Shown here piece after piece: positions 1-8,312 of a stretch of DNA of 17,787 bases (positions are counted from its first letter, which is position 1; each line of letters begins with the position of its first letter). This DNA is from Baffinella frigidus. Lineage: Eukaryota > Cryptophyceae > Cryptomonadales > Baffinellaceae. A program made the position numbers and the translations under genes. The notes below the pieces were generated by a model that was not told the origin of the DNA, did no database searches, and saw only the letters and a program-made list of their open reading frames with translations. Where the stretch lies: assembly GCA_026770585.1 (NCBI GenBank), contig MU647151.1:155927-173713 (forward strand), given 5' to 3'.

Positions 1-88
1 CTCGGACCTGAATTTCCTCAACGCGCGGACCGGCGCGGCTGCCGCGTCGCAGAAGAAGGCGGCGGCCGTGGCGAGGCTGGCTGCGAAG
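1..88 (+). CDS. Gene 1 exon, Ala/Lys-rich helix
   Basis: The frame starting at base 2 reads 29 codons, beginning SDLNFLNARTG and ending VARLAAK, and closes at AAG before the donor GTGGAG. Composition is strongly Ala/Lys/Arg, as in a helical rod. The exon continues upstream of the window. Confidence 0.6.
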
Positions 89-138
89 GTGGAGAGGGGA
101 CCACACCTCCCTAGACCCTGAATCCTCAACCCTACACC

Positions 139-176
<38 letters not shown>

Positions 177-3100
177 GACCCTGGTTGCCAAGGTGACCGT
201 CGCCAAGGGCTCTCTCTCTCTCCCTCCCTCCCTCCCTCCCTCTCTCGCTCTCGCTCTCGCTCTCTCTCTTCCGCTGGCTCTCTCCTCGAGCGGCTAGGAG
301 TGTAGCACAGTCTGACTCGAGTCTCCCTCCCATCAAGGTGGCCGCGGGGGTGGAGGCGCTGCGGGCGGCGGCGCACGCCGAGCAGGGGGTGCTGCATGCT
401 GTCTCGGCTAAGGAGGCGGCACTCAAGGTGCGATCTAACGCACCACCACATGCAATTTAATTCGAACTGATGTAATTAAAAAACAGCCGTTTTTTGCTGC
501 CTTGAGGGTTGAGTTTGGTATCGTGGGAGCGACGTGGATTTACTGTAGAGGTGGTGGCTCTGCGGGCGGCGGCGGGCGCCGAGCAGGGGGTGCTGGATGC
601 TGTGTCTTCTCATCGGCTAAGGAGGCGGCACTCAAGGTGCGGCCTCCCACTTAGCTGCCACCGGGGGCTTCATGGATACAGTCCATATAAACGATTTTTG
701 ACTGGAATTTTATCCATTGCCCTGGATCCTAACCGGAATTTTACCTTGAATCCAAGGTGAAAAGTTCTTCGCTCGCTGCTCAGTGGTTAGGAAACAGAGT
801 CGATTTTTAATCGCTGTTTTTTTGCTGTTTGGAGGGTGGGATTTTCTGGCTAAGCCTCGGCGAGTTCGTGCGGGGGTTTCTTCGTGGGGGTTTCTTCGTT
901 TGGGGGTGGGGCTGCGGGTGGGGCCAACGTGACGAGGCGCCCTTGCATGGTTGAAGGGTGAGAGTTGAGGGTGTAGGGTGTAGGGTGTAGGGTGCAGGGT
1001 GTAGGGCGAACCGTGGACAAAAGTGACGCGAGTTGCTGCAGGGGGTGATCGCGAAAGCCGCGACAAACGCGGAGGGGGTGGCATCCAAGGAGGTCAGCCG
1101 CCAACCCCAAACCTCACACCTCACACCTCACACCCCACACCTCACACCCCACACCTCACACCCCACACCCCACACCCCATACCCCAAACCCCATACAACA
1201 CACAACACACAACACACAACGCAAAACACACAACACAAACACAAAACACAAAACACACAACACACAACACACAACAAAACACACAACACAAAACACAAAA
1301 AACAAAACACACGACACACGACACACGACACGCAACAACCACCACACCCTACGCCCCTAAGCCCCTAATCCCCCAAGCCCCTAAGCCGTAAGCCCTACGC
1401 CCCGAGCCCTAAACGGCAACCCCTCGCAGGTGACGGTGGCGGAGGCAACAAGCGAGGCGGGCGTGGCGGTTGCGGAGCAGGAGGGCAAAGCCGCGCACGC
1501 CGAGACGGCTGCACAGGTCGCGGCGCTGGTGGGGGGGGTCTCGCGGTTGTCGAGCGAGGTCGGAACCCCACTCCTTGAAGCCTCAACCGTAAACACGAAA
1601 CCCTAACACGAAACCCTAGATATTAAACATTAAACAATACACGTTAAATATTAAATATTAAATATTGAATATCAAATATTAAGCAGGTGAAGGAGGCGGA
1701 GCAGATCGAGGCGAAAGCAGCATTGCCAGAGCACTTTGAGCTCTCCCTCACGACCGGGCGCGCGGGGCGCATCAAGGCCGTCTCTGCGCTCCCGGACCAC
1801 GCACCACCCTCCTCCACCACACACTCCCCGGCCACGGCGCCTCCCACGGGGGTCGCTGTGCCTCCCTCCCCTCCCGCGCCTGCCGCGCTTGTCGCGCCTG
1901 TCGCGCCTGTGGTGGCCGCGCCCGTGGCCGCCGCGCTCGAAAAAGCTGGCGCGACGGTGGCGGCGCCAGTGGTGGCGGCCGCACCTGCCGCGCTTCCCGC
2001 ACCTGTGGCGGCGGTGAAGGTTGTGGCCGCACCGGTGCGCGCCGCCCCCGCTGCTGCCCCCGCTGCCCCGGCGCATGCACCAGCCGCCGCGGTCGCCGTC
2101 CCAGCCGCGGTCGCCGTCCCAGCCGCGGTCGCCGTCCCCGCCGCGGTCGCCGTCCCCGCCGCTGTCGCGCCCGCAGCTGTCAAGGCCGGCGCTGCCGCAC
2201 CCGGCGTGCCGAAGCCCTCAGCGGCGCTCGCGGCTGTCGCGGTCGTGGCGCCTGCCGCCGCGCCGCAGCCGGTTGTTGTGGTAACCCCCAACCCTAAGCC
2301 CCAACCCCCAAGCCTGTGGCTGTCGCAGCCGTGGCGCCTGCTGCTGTTGCGCCCGCCGTGGTAAACCCTGCACCCTGCACCCTAAATACTATCTACTCTA
2401 CTCTACTCTACTCTACTATACTATACTATACTATACTATACTATACTATACTACTAGGCGCCCAAGGCATCAGCGGCGGTCGTCGCGGCTGTGGCGCCAC
2501 GGCCCTGTGCCCGTCGCCGTCTCGGCTGTGTCCGTCGCCGTCTCGCCCGGCACCCGCGGCTGCCGCGCCTGCGGCGCTTGTTGTGGTAAACCCTCTACCA
2601 TAAACCCTAAATACCATATATTAATTATAAATACTATATATTATGTACTATATACTATATACTATATACTATTTACTATATACTATATACTAGGCGCACA
2701 AGCCCTCGGCGGCGCTCGCCGCTGCGGCGGTTATTGTGGTACACCCTACACCCGAAACCCGGAATCCGAGAGCCTAAAACGCAAAGACGAACCCCGGAAT
2801 CCGAAAGCCTAAAACACAAACACGAAACCTAATTGCTGCGGCGCCTGCCGCCGCTGCGGTTGTTGTGGTACACCCTACACCCGGAAGCGTGAGGCGTAGA
2901 CCCGCAACACCAAACACTTGACACCAAACACCAAACACCAAACACCAAACACCAAACAGCACGCCCCAAACCCCGAACCCCAAACCCTGCAGGTGGTGCC
3001 TAGCCCACGACTTTATCTTTCTAACCCCCTTTACCAATTCTGAACCTCGTCGCGGTGCAGGCGGTGCCAGCGGGGGGGGGGGATTCCCCACAACTTCATC

Positions 3101-3762
3101 TTTCTAATCCCCCTTACCAAATTTCAACCCTGCCGCGGTGCAGGCGGTGCCAGGGGGGGGGGATTCCCCACAACTTCATCTTTCTAATCCCCCTTACCAA
3201 ATTTCAACCCTGCCGCGGTGCAGGCGGTGCCAGCGGGGGGGGGGGGGGATTCCCCACGACTTGATCTTTCTTCCCCCCATTACCAATTCTGAAGCCTTCT
3301 CCTCGGTGCAGGCCGCGGGGGGGAAGGTAGTGGCGCCGGCATTGCCCGTGGTGCTCAAGCATGCTAGCCCGGCCAGTCCCCCGGCACGCCCTGAGGTACA
3401 CACCTCGCCCTTGGGAGACCCTAAACCCTAAACCCAAACCCTAAGCCCAAACCCTAAAACCTAAACCCCAAACCCTAAACCCTAAACCCCAAACCCTAAA
3501 CCCCAATACCTAAACCCTACACCCTAAACCTCAAACCCCAAACCCCAAACCCCAAACCCCAAACGCTCAACCCCAAACCTAACCCCTAAACCCGAAACAC
3601 TAACCGCAGGGGCAGCGGGCGGCGGCGGCGGCGAGCACCAAGGCCAACCAGGCGGCGCTGGCATCCTCGGCGCATCACCCTTTCGTGAAGCCTCCGGGGT
3701 GCCTCATCCACCTCTCGGGGGTGGTCAAAGATCTCGATCCAGGGAACTCCATCGAGTGCTGA
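1..3762 (+). CDS. Gene 1: Ala-rich coiled-coil / Pro-Ala-Val-rich protein, 5' partial, multi-exon
   Basis: I rebuilt this gene from exons 1-88, 338-427, 1042-1092, 1430-1558, 1687-2280, 2313-2360, 2694-2738, 3312-3395 and 3610-3762, all with GT donors and AG acceptors. A further candidate, 2458-2585, breaks the frame. Every sound exon is a multiple of three and phase 0 (the first base of the window finishes a codon begun outside). The N-terminal part is rich in Ala, Glu, Lys and Val with helix-forming composition, so a coiled coil is likely. The middle is Pro/Ala/Val low complexity. The last 50 residues look globular, with HHPFVKPPG and LIHLSGVVKDLDPGNSIEC before TGA. I do not recognise the family and assign no function. 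The start lies upstream of the window. Inclusion of individual small exons is inferred from splice signals and frame only. Confidence 0.6.
89..337 (+). other. Gene 1 intron with telomere-like and CT repeats
   Basis: The intron starts GTGGAG and ends ATCAAG before the next exon. It holds a CCCTCAA tract at about 127-178 and a CT/CCCT microsatellite at about 208-272. A small fragment at 184-206 reading VAKVTVAK looks like a remnant exon. Upstream exon end and downstream exon start both read AAG-GTGG, a direct repeat across the intron. Confidence 0.5.
338..427 (+). CDS. Gene 1 exon, Ala-rich helix
   Basis: Thirty codons, phase 0 on both sides, from VAAGVEALRAAAHAEQG to SAKEAALK, then donor GTGCGA. 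A degraded second copy lies at 551-636. Confidence 0.6.
551..636 (+). pseudogene. Decayed tandem copy of exon 338-427
   Basis: The segment GTGGTGGCTCTGCGGGCGGC onward matches the preceding exon through the GAGCAGGGGGTGCTG block and the final GGCACTCAAG-GTGCG. It carries about eight extra bases (TCTTCTCAT area near 605), which shift the frame. The donor is retained, so it could be spliced in but would break the protein. Confidence 0.6.
647..787 (+). mobile_element. Family B short inverted-repeat element, copy 1
   Basis: Starts CCACTTAGCTGC and ends GCTGCTCAGTGG, imperfect terminal inverted repeats. The interior shares long blocks with copies at 12269-12412 (reverse) and 14489-14627: CACCGGGGGCTTCA, GGATACAGTCCAT, AACGATT, TTATCCATTGCCCTGGA. 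No coding capacity. It sits in a gene 1 intron just after the decayed exon copy. Confidence 0.7.
946..1007 (+). repeat. Telomere-like minisatellite, G-rich on the sense strand
   Basis: Repeats of GGGTGTA with GGGTGCA and GAGGGTT variants. The orientation is opposite to most telomere-like tracts in this window, which are C-rich on the plus strand. Confidence 0.8.
1042..1092 (+). CDS. Gene 1 exon, 17 codons
   Basis: Follows acceptor TTGCTGCAG and reads GVIAKAATNAEGVASKE, then donor GTCAGC. Phase 0 on both sides and the same Ala/Glu/Lys composition as neighbouring exons. Confidence 0.55.
1105..1345 (+). repeat. CA-rich minisatellite in intron
   Basis: Units shift from ACCTCACACC/CCCCACACC to ACACAACACAC and then ACACGAC. 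The array makes long open frames on both strands (Cys/Val-rich on minus, His/Thr-rich on plus); these are repeat artefacts. It fills most of the intron 1093-1429. Confidence 0.85.
1430..1558 (+). CDS. Gene 1 exon, Ala/Glu/Val-rich helix
   Basis: Forty-three codons after acceptor CTCGCAG, from VTVAEATSEAGVAVAEQEGK through AAHAETAAQVAALV to SRLSSE, donor GTCGGA. Phase 0 on both sides. The spacing of Ala/Val/Leu suggests amphipathic helix. Confidence 0.65.
1687..2280 (+). CDS. Gene 1 large exon: helix end then Pro/Ala/Val low-complexity region
   Basis: The exon follows acceptor AAGCAG and reads 198 codons without a stop to GTTGTTGTG and donor GTAACC. It begins VKEAEQIEAKAALPEHFELS, a helical segment continuing the upstream exons. 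From about codon 40 it becomes Pro/Ala/Val-rich. At about 2095-2170 an 18-bp unit encodes VPAAVA several times in tandem. The first in-frame codon is GTG directly behind the acceptor, so this is an internal exon. The long minus-strand frame over the same bases is a shadow. Confidence 0.7.
2313..2360 (+). CDS. Gene 1 mini-exon, 16 codons
   Basis: Reads PVAVAAVAPAAVAPAV after CCCCCAAG and ends at GTG with donor GTAAAC. It repeats the 3' part of the preceding large exon, so it probably arose by tandem duplication of the exon end. Confidence 0.5.
2395..2455 (+). repeat. (CTATA)n-type microsatellite at intron 3' end
   Basis: CTACT units grade into ACTAT units and run directly into the acceptor CTACTAG. 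A similar tract at about 2620-2692 precedes the next exon. Confidence 0.8.
2458..2585 (+). pseudogene. Frame-broken gene 1 exon copy (128 nt)
   Basis: Begins after CTACTAG with GCGCCCAAGGCATCAGCGGC, reading APKASAAVVAAVAP, and ends GCGCTTGTTGTG with donor GTAAAC. At 128 nt it is not a multiple of three, whereas its neighbours are. The Ala/Pro/Val signal jumps to other frames after about 2505, so at least one indel has occurred. Skipping it would keep the gene in frame. Confidence 0.5.
2694..2738 (+). CDS. Gene 1 mini-exon, 15 codons
   Basis: Reads AHKPSAALAAAAVIV between ATACTAG and donor GTACAC. It resembles the end of the large exon (KPSAALAAVAVV). A more eroded copy without a clear acceptor lies at about 2832-2867 (AAAPAAAAVVV, donor GTACAC). 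Confidence 0.45.
2990..3300 (+). repeat. Tandem repeat (~67-88 bp, four units) duplicating the acceptor and start of exon 3312-3395
   Basis: Units start near 2990, 3058, 3140 and 3222, each with (G)TGCAGGCGGTGCCAG, a G run of 9-14, GATTCCCCACAACTTCATC and a pyrimidine stretch ending TTCAACCCTGCCGCG. The following exon begins in the same way (GTGCAG, then GCCGCGGGGGGG). The array therefore multiplies one intron 3' end with a few exon bases. The upstream copies lack donors. Confidence 0.75.
3312..3395 (+). CDS. Gene 1 exon, 28 codons
   Basis: Follows CGGTGCAG, reads AAGGKVVAPALPVVLKH then ASPASPPARPE, and ends at GAG with donor GTACAC. Phase 0 on both sides, in frame with the terminal exon. 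Confidence 0.6.
3419..3600 (+). repeat. Interstitial telomere-like tract in intron
   Basis: Nearly continuous CCCTAAA with CCCCAAA and CCCTACA variants, filling intron 3396-3609 up to acceptor AACCGCAG. Confidence 0.9.
3610..3762 (+). CDS. Gene 1 terminal exon with stop codon
   Basis: Reads 50 codons and TGA in phase with the upstream exon: GQRAAAAASTKANQAALASS, then AHHPFVKPPGC, then LIHLSGVVKDLDPGNSIEC. The change from low complexity to mixed composition, and the clean frame up to the stop, mark this as a real C-terminus. An AATAAA at 4059-4064 is a possible but distant polyadenylation signal. Confidence 0.7.
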   Translation, partial: GQRAAAAASTKANQAALASSAHHPFVKPPGCLIHLSGVVKDLDPGNSIEC

Positions 3763-4020
3763 CAGGCCCGCCTCGGGATATATCCCTTAAGTGGCGAGGG
3801 GGTCAAAATTGACCCCCAAGAGGTCTAGGCAGGTCCTACGGTAGGGCGTATGGTCCTACTCGCCACTTAAGGGATAGTAGGCTGGGACAGGCCCGCCTCG
3901 GGATGTGAGGACGGGCTCGCCTCGGGGATGGGACGGGCCCGCCTGGGGGGGGGTACAGTAGGCTAGGACGGGCCTGCCTCGGGGGTGGTCCAGGACGGTT
4001 CTAGTATTCGAGAAACTCCT
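3763..4020 (+). repeat. Palindrome-rich region with GCCCGCCTCGGG repeats
   Basis: A perfect 18-bp inverted repeat lies at 3781-3798 and 3859-3876 (TATCCCTTAAGTGGCGAG and its complement). Inside it is a second hairpin at about 3798-3817 (GGGGGTCAA / TTGACCCCC). The motif GACAGGCCCGCCTCGGG and variants recur at about 3763, 3887, 3912, 3934 and 3967, with a relative at 10938. CTCCTG-TACG-CAGGAG at about 4016 is a short hairpin. Confidence 0.7.
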
Positions 4021-4129
4021 GTACGCAGGAGGGTGTGGGCGGTGAGAAGCGTGTGTTAAATAAAGTCAAGAGGGAGGGTGGTTGGGTGGGTGCGAGGGAC
4101 GTGCCCGCCTCGGGGGCCTCGGGGGCCCC

Positions 4130-4131
<2 letters not shown>

Positions 4132-4185
<54 letters not shown>

Positions 4186-4192
4186 TAGAGGG
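4132..4192 (+). repeat. (GA)n microsatellite
   Basis: About 30 GA units with a few interruptions; the open frame across it is an artefact. Confidence 0.9.
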
Positions 4193-4244
4193 CGGCGGGA
4201 CGGGGTCCCTACAGGGGTACCTCGCTCAGAAGAAACTGCCCCCC

Positions 4245-4296
4245 CCCTAGGACCACCATAGGGCCCTAGGCATAGGCCTACTGTAGGGTCCTAGGG
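4245..4296. repeat. Inverted repeat with CCCTAGGACC arms
   Basis: Arms at 4245-4254 and 4287-4296 are exact complements around a 32-nt spacer that contains GGGCCCTAGG. Similar CCTAGG/CCTACGG palindromes occur near 3831, 11259-11316, 12017-12083 and 15863-15907. Confidence 0.6.
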
Positions 4297-4617
4297 TGGC
4301 GCGGTTGCTTATGAGCGAGGTTCCCCGCAGAAGGTTCGCATCGCCCCTTGGTGGGGAGGAGGCAGGGAGGCAGCCCCGCGCAGGCAGGCAGGTAGCCCCC
4401 GGGGGGTCTCGACGCGGGGCCAGGCCCCACGAGTCCCGAGCAGTCTCCTGTCTTTCGTCAGGTTTACTCCAGCGGATAGGCACCCCTTACAATGGCCGCA
4501 GTTACCAGTCAACTCTCTCTGCTTAGAAGGCCTAAGTGATTCTACTTTGGAGGCCCAAGTGAATCTACGTTGAATCCTCATAATCTTGCGTCCTTAGATG
4601 CCCTTAGAGCCTAGATA
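4297..4617. other. Non-coding stretch, nothing recognised
   Basis: Open frames exist on both strands here, but none shows recognisable protein features or supported splice structure. Confidence 0.4.
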
Positions 4618-4718
4618 CCGGTTTTAGGGTTCAGGGTGCAGGACGCAGGGTTTAGGGTTCAGGGTTCAGGGTTCAGGGTTCGGGGTTCGGGTTCAGGGTT
4701 CAGGGTTCAGGGTTCAGG
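4618..4718 (-). repeat. Telomere-like tract in reverse orientation
   Basis: Mostly GGGTTCA with TTTAGGG and GGGTTCG variants. G-rich on the plus strand, opposite to the intron tracts, and located between the two genes. Confidence 0.85.
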
Positions 4719-4997
4719 GTTGTGAATCAGTTGCCCCTCCTCCTGACGCGTTACGTCTTGCCTTGTTCTTCCGTTTGCTGCGTTTGTAAGCTGCGTGATG
4801 GATTTCCCGCATGTTGTCCTGTTTGGTTTTCAAGTCCTACGTAGGACTCGATCAAGTAAGACTCGATCGAGTAGGACTCGATTTGGTGCTTTGGTGCTTT
4901 GTATCACACTCACATCGCCTTCTCCTCGCACCTCACTTGGTCATGATATCCATTGAAAGATACGACATCGACACTTATTGACACTTATTGACTCTTT
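4719..4997. other. Intergenic stretch with AGGACTCGAT repeats
   Basis: Around 4834-4884 the unit (A/G)AGGACTCGATC..GTA recurs three to four times, starting with the perfect palindrome GTCCTACGTAGGAC. Nothing gene-like is visible. Confidence 0.5.
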
Positions 4998-5226
4998 AGG
5001 TCCTTTAGGTTTTGATTTCTCCCAACATAGCCCACGACACGCCTTTCCTTTAAAAAGATCTGCAGAAAAAGCATTTTTGCTTTCGGATCGCGTTTAGCTC
5101 TCAGGTGCAGAGGCTTGTGAAGAGCGGATTAAGGGTGTTTTGGGGGGGGTCTTTGAGGTGTCCCCAACTGGGAACGCGCTCGCACACACACCAAACCTAA
5201 ACCTGTAGGTCCTTTGCAACTTTGCA

Positions 5227-5259
5227 AGGGGGGCGCCCCCCCTTTGGGGGCGCCCCCCT
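5227..5259. repeat. GC-only hairpin
   Basis: Arms AGGGGGGCGCCCC (5227-5239) and GGGGCGCCCCCCT (5247-5259) are exact complements around a 7-nt loop, just after the first copy of the 271-bp repeat. Confidence 0.65.
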
Positions 5260-5674
5260 GCGCGGAGATTGGGGCCTGGGCCGGCGCCATCGCCTCTCCA
5301 TCCTCCGATTTTTTCTTATTCCTTCGAAGTCTAAAACCGAGGACATCGAGGCCTCTATTTGCCCGTTCCGACGCCTGTTTTTGGCTCCGGAAGAACAAGT
5401 AATTCACTATTCCTGCCATGATGACATTTTACGACACCGAAATCCTTATTCTCCTTTTTAGGTCCTTGAAGTTTTAATTTCTCCCAACATACGCCAACGA
5501 CACGCCCTTCCGTAAAAAGGACTGCAGAGAAAGCATTTCTGCTTTCGGATCGCGTTTAGCTCTCCAGTGCAGAGGCTCGTAAAGAGGGGATACAGGGTGA
5601 GTTCTTTGTGGGGTCTTTGAGGTGTCCCCGACTGGGAACGCGCTCGCAGACACACCGAACCCCAAGTCAGCCTT

Positions 5675-5732
5675 TATGGGGCTCATGGTATCCCATGGTT
5701 GGAGCATAAGAGCTCCAACCACGGATACCCCA
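5675..5732. repeat. Hairpin ending the 5461 repeat copy
   Basis: GGTTGGAGC and GCTCCAACC are exact complements around ATAAGA, extended by GGTATCCCAT / ACGGATACC. The 6628 copy has the same structure in decayed form at about 6850-6895. Confidence 0.6.
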
Positions 5733-5984
5733 GATGTCAAGAGGGAGCACGATTCCATCTCGATTCCACAAGAAACGTCCTTGAGGTCCATTAGGAAGAG
5801 TGTAAGGTGTCACCGGACTATTTTTTGGAGCTAAATTACTCCTTAACCGTCAACTTTTTCCGGGTGACTCCCCTAAACCGTTTTGAAGAGCTTAGTCTCA
5901 GCTGTCCTATGTCATTTTCAAAAACGAGCTAACTATTTTGGTTTGAAAAATAGCTGACCTCAAATATCGCGTTTTTCGCTTTTG

Positions 5985-6409
5985 TTAAATAATTCCGGAC
6001 ACATTTACTACACGACATGCTGACATTCTTGGTACAAATCTTTTCCTCGAAACTCGAATCGCTGCCTTTTCAGATGATTTTAGGCATCTGCTTCGACAAT
6101 AAAAGCTTTGTGAAAGATGTCATGGTATCCATCGATTTTTATGCTGACATACCCTTTTTTATACCATGGTAGGTGCATATCATGATATGAATATGCAACT
6201 ACCATGGCATGAAAACTCATGTCTCTAGAGAGTTTGAATGCCATGGTATGTATCTTTTATGTCATGATATGCACCTACCATGACATACATCGTGTAGTAG
6301 TAAACTTCAGGTGAGTTGACTAAAGGGGTTTGGAAGTTTGGAAGTTTTTCGACCCCAGAAAAGTGTCAACTCATGAGAGACCAGCTCTAAATGTGTCCGG
6401 ATTATTTAA
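5985..6409. mobile_element. 425-bp non-autonomous terminal-inverted-repeat element bounded by TTAA
   Basis: The left end TTAAATAATTCCGGACACAT and the complement of the right end TTAAATAATCCGGACACATT match apart from one base insertion, and both continue to TTTA. TTAA stands at each extreme (5985-5988, 6406-6409), as expected for TTAA-duplicating transposons such as piggyBac. The interior has nested inverted repeats: CATGGTAGGTGCATATCATG near 6166 against its complement near 6263, and TACCATGGCAT / ATGCCATGGTA inside those. It has no transposase-sized frame, so it would depend on an enzyme encoded elsewhere. It is more AT-rich than its surroundings. Confidence 0.65.
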
Positions 6410-7076
6410 CAGCCAGGAATAAGCTTACATACTTCCTAGGTTTTAAATGCTCCCAACGTATACCTACGACACGCCCTTCCGTAGAAAGGACTGCAGAGAA
6501 AGCATTTCTGCTTTCGGATCGCGTTGAGCTCTCCAATGCAGAGGCTCGTGAAGAGGGGATACAGGGTGGTTCTCTTGGGGTTTGAGTTCCAAATAAGGCT
6601 GACCTGGCCTTATTTCGTTAGGCCTTTGGTCCTTTAGGTCCTTTAGGTTTTAATTTCGCCCACCATATGCCAACGACACGCCGTTCCGTAGAAGGGATCT
6701 GCAGAGAAAGCATTTTTGCTTTCGGATCGCGTTTCGCTCTCCAGTGCAGAAGAGGGGATACAGGGTGGCTCTGTTGGGGTGTTTGAGTTATCCCAAAGAG
6801 GAACGCGCTCGCACACACACCGAACCCAAGTCAGCCTCCTTTGAGGCTCATGGTATCCCATGGTTGAAGTTTAAGAGCTTTAATCACGAATACCCTCAGG
6901 TCCTTTAGGTCCTTTAGGTTTTAAATGCTCCCAACATATGCCAACGACACGCCCTTCCGTAGAAAGGACTGCAGAGAAAGCATTTTTGCTCTCGGATCGC
7001 GTTTAGCTCTCCAGTGCAGAGGCTCGTGAGGAGGGGATACAGGGCGGTTCTCTCCCGGGGTGCTTGAGTTAGACCA

Positions 7077-8258
7077 GACGGCTTTTATTTATGGTCCGTT
7101 TGACCATGAAAAAGCGTTGACCATCAACCAGCAAATGGCTCCAACGCCGACCGTTTTTTCTTCGTCAGCGGTTCCTCGAGTGTGACCTGCCATTCCCCCC
7201 AGCTCCGTCGACTGCTCCCTGCTGACCATCGCCTCCTTTCTCCGCTCCGTCCCCCCGCTCAAAGTGTGTCCCCGCCCTCGCCCGTATATCCTCCCGCGAG
7301 CATCGAACACCCTCCCAACATAGATAATCCTGGCGTCCGGGGACACCCGCGGCCTCGAACCGTTCTGTGTCCAAACGCACTTCACCGAGCGCCAGAGAAA
7401 AGCGGAAATTTTTGTCCCCGCCTGCTTGCCAGCAAACCTCCAGATGCCAGACTGGATGCATCATGCGTCCACGAGAATGGGTCCTGAACGCAACCCTGCC
7501 AAAGCTTTGTAGCAGTTTTCATGCTCACACTCCCGGTGGAACGAAGGACGGGAGGAGGATTTCTGCGGCTCGCAGGATGTGCCACGCTTCCTGCGGCACG
7601 TCCTCACGAGCTTCCTGCTGACCCTTCCTGTCACACTCGCTCATGCTTCCTGCGGACCCCTCCAATGACACTTCCGACTCACTCTTCCTCCAGCACGCAG
7701 GATGGCAGACGCTTCTCGTGTGGCACTTGCTCACGCGTCCTGCTAAACCCTAAACCCTGAACCCTGAACCCTCCCCCCTGTGTCACGCGGATGGGGGGAA
7801 CCTCGCTGTCGTGCATGCTCACGCTCCCTGAGGAAAGGAGGGTGGGAAGAGGCTTGGTGTGGCAAGCCTCTTCCCGCTTCACGAACTTCCTCCTGACACT
7901 TCCTTTGGAAGTGTTAGCAGTCCTGTCAGCAGCCCGGGTTGAGCGTCAACCCTGACTCAGCCGGGTTGAGCGACTATTCGCTTCCTGTGGACCCTTCATG
8001 CTCACGCTTCCTATTGAACATGGAGAAGAGGGAGAAGAGACTTTTTTTGAACGCACGACGTCGGTCCGTCAACGTGCGGCACATCTTGCAGGATGGGGGG
8101 CACTCCCCCCCTCCCCCCCCCCCTTGGTTGCTTTCCTCCCCACCCTTGCGGCTTTCTCACACAGCAGGATAGGGCGCTTCTCGTGTGGCACTTGCTCCCG
8201 CGTCCTGCGAGACCCTGATCCCAGATGCCTCAAGGCTTCCGGGTTTCTCGGTTGGCAG
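7077..8258 (+). other. Region upstream of first recognised gene 2 exon, with decayed exon copies
   Basis: Fragments of the 8259-8312 exon recur: CGGATGGGGGGAACCTCGCT at 7787-7806 and GCAGGATGGGGGGCACTCCC at about 8089-8108. The unit GCAGGATGGCAGACGCTTCT onward (7696-7743) recurs as GCAGGATAGGGCGCTTCT onward (8165-8213). Short GCTCACGCTTCCTG-like motifs repeat through 7600-8030. A CCCTAAACCCTGAACC tract lies at 7745-7770. Open frames such as 7182-7487 look like degraded non-coding sequence. Earlier gene 2 exons may lie here but I could not fix any. Confidence 0.45.
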
Positions 8259-8312
8259 GATGGGGGGCACCTCGCTGTCGACGCAGGACACAGTGGCCAA
8301 GTCGCCGCGGAG
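8259..8312 (+). CDS. Gene 2 exon a
   Basis: After GTTGGCAG it reads MGGTSLSTQDTVAKSPR plus two bases, donor GTATGC. It aligns with exon f (SLSTRMANSPR), which also enters in phase 2. The Met may therefore be internal rather than the start. Confidence 0.6.

Larger units (their letters stand above)
4998..7076 (+). repeat. Cluster of five direct copies of a repeat with 271-bp period
   Basis: Copies begin near 4998, 5461, 6436, 6628 and 6899, most with GGTCCTTTAGGTTTT-like starts. Shared blocks are CTCCCAACATA, ACGACACGCC, ACTGCAGAGAAAGCATTT, GCTTTCGGATCGCGTTTAGC, GTGCAGAGGCTCGTGAAGAG and GGGAACGCGCTCGCA. The 6628 and 6899 copies abut with a 271-bp period, and the 5461 copy runs about the same length. 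All carry a GAAAGCA-TTTT/TTCT-TGCTTTC hairpin. Minus-strand frames over the copies are shared but change frame between them, so coding is doubtful. Confidence 0.75.

Noticed and set aside
1644-2291. 215-codon minus-strand Ala/Gly/Thr-rich frame
   Set aside because: Shadow of the plus-strand Pro/Ala/Val exon, whose splice sites and frame agree with the neighbouring exons.
4998-7076. CRISPR-like array or tRNA/SINE copies
   Set aside because: Copies are long (about 271 bp) with no short regular spacers, and no A-box/B-box pair or tRNA fold was found; the host is eukaryotic.
7182-7487. 101-codon plus-strand frame upstream of gene 2
   Set aside because: No recognisable domain; Pro/Arg/His/Ser-rich composition typical of random GC-rich frames, and overlapping frames of similar length exist on the other strand.
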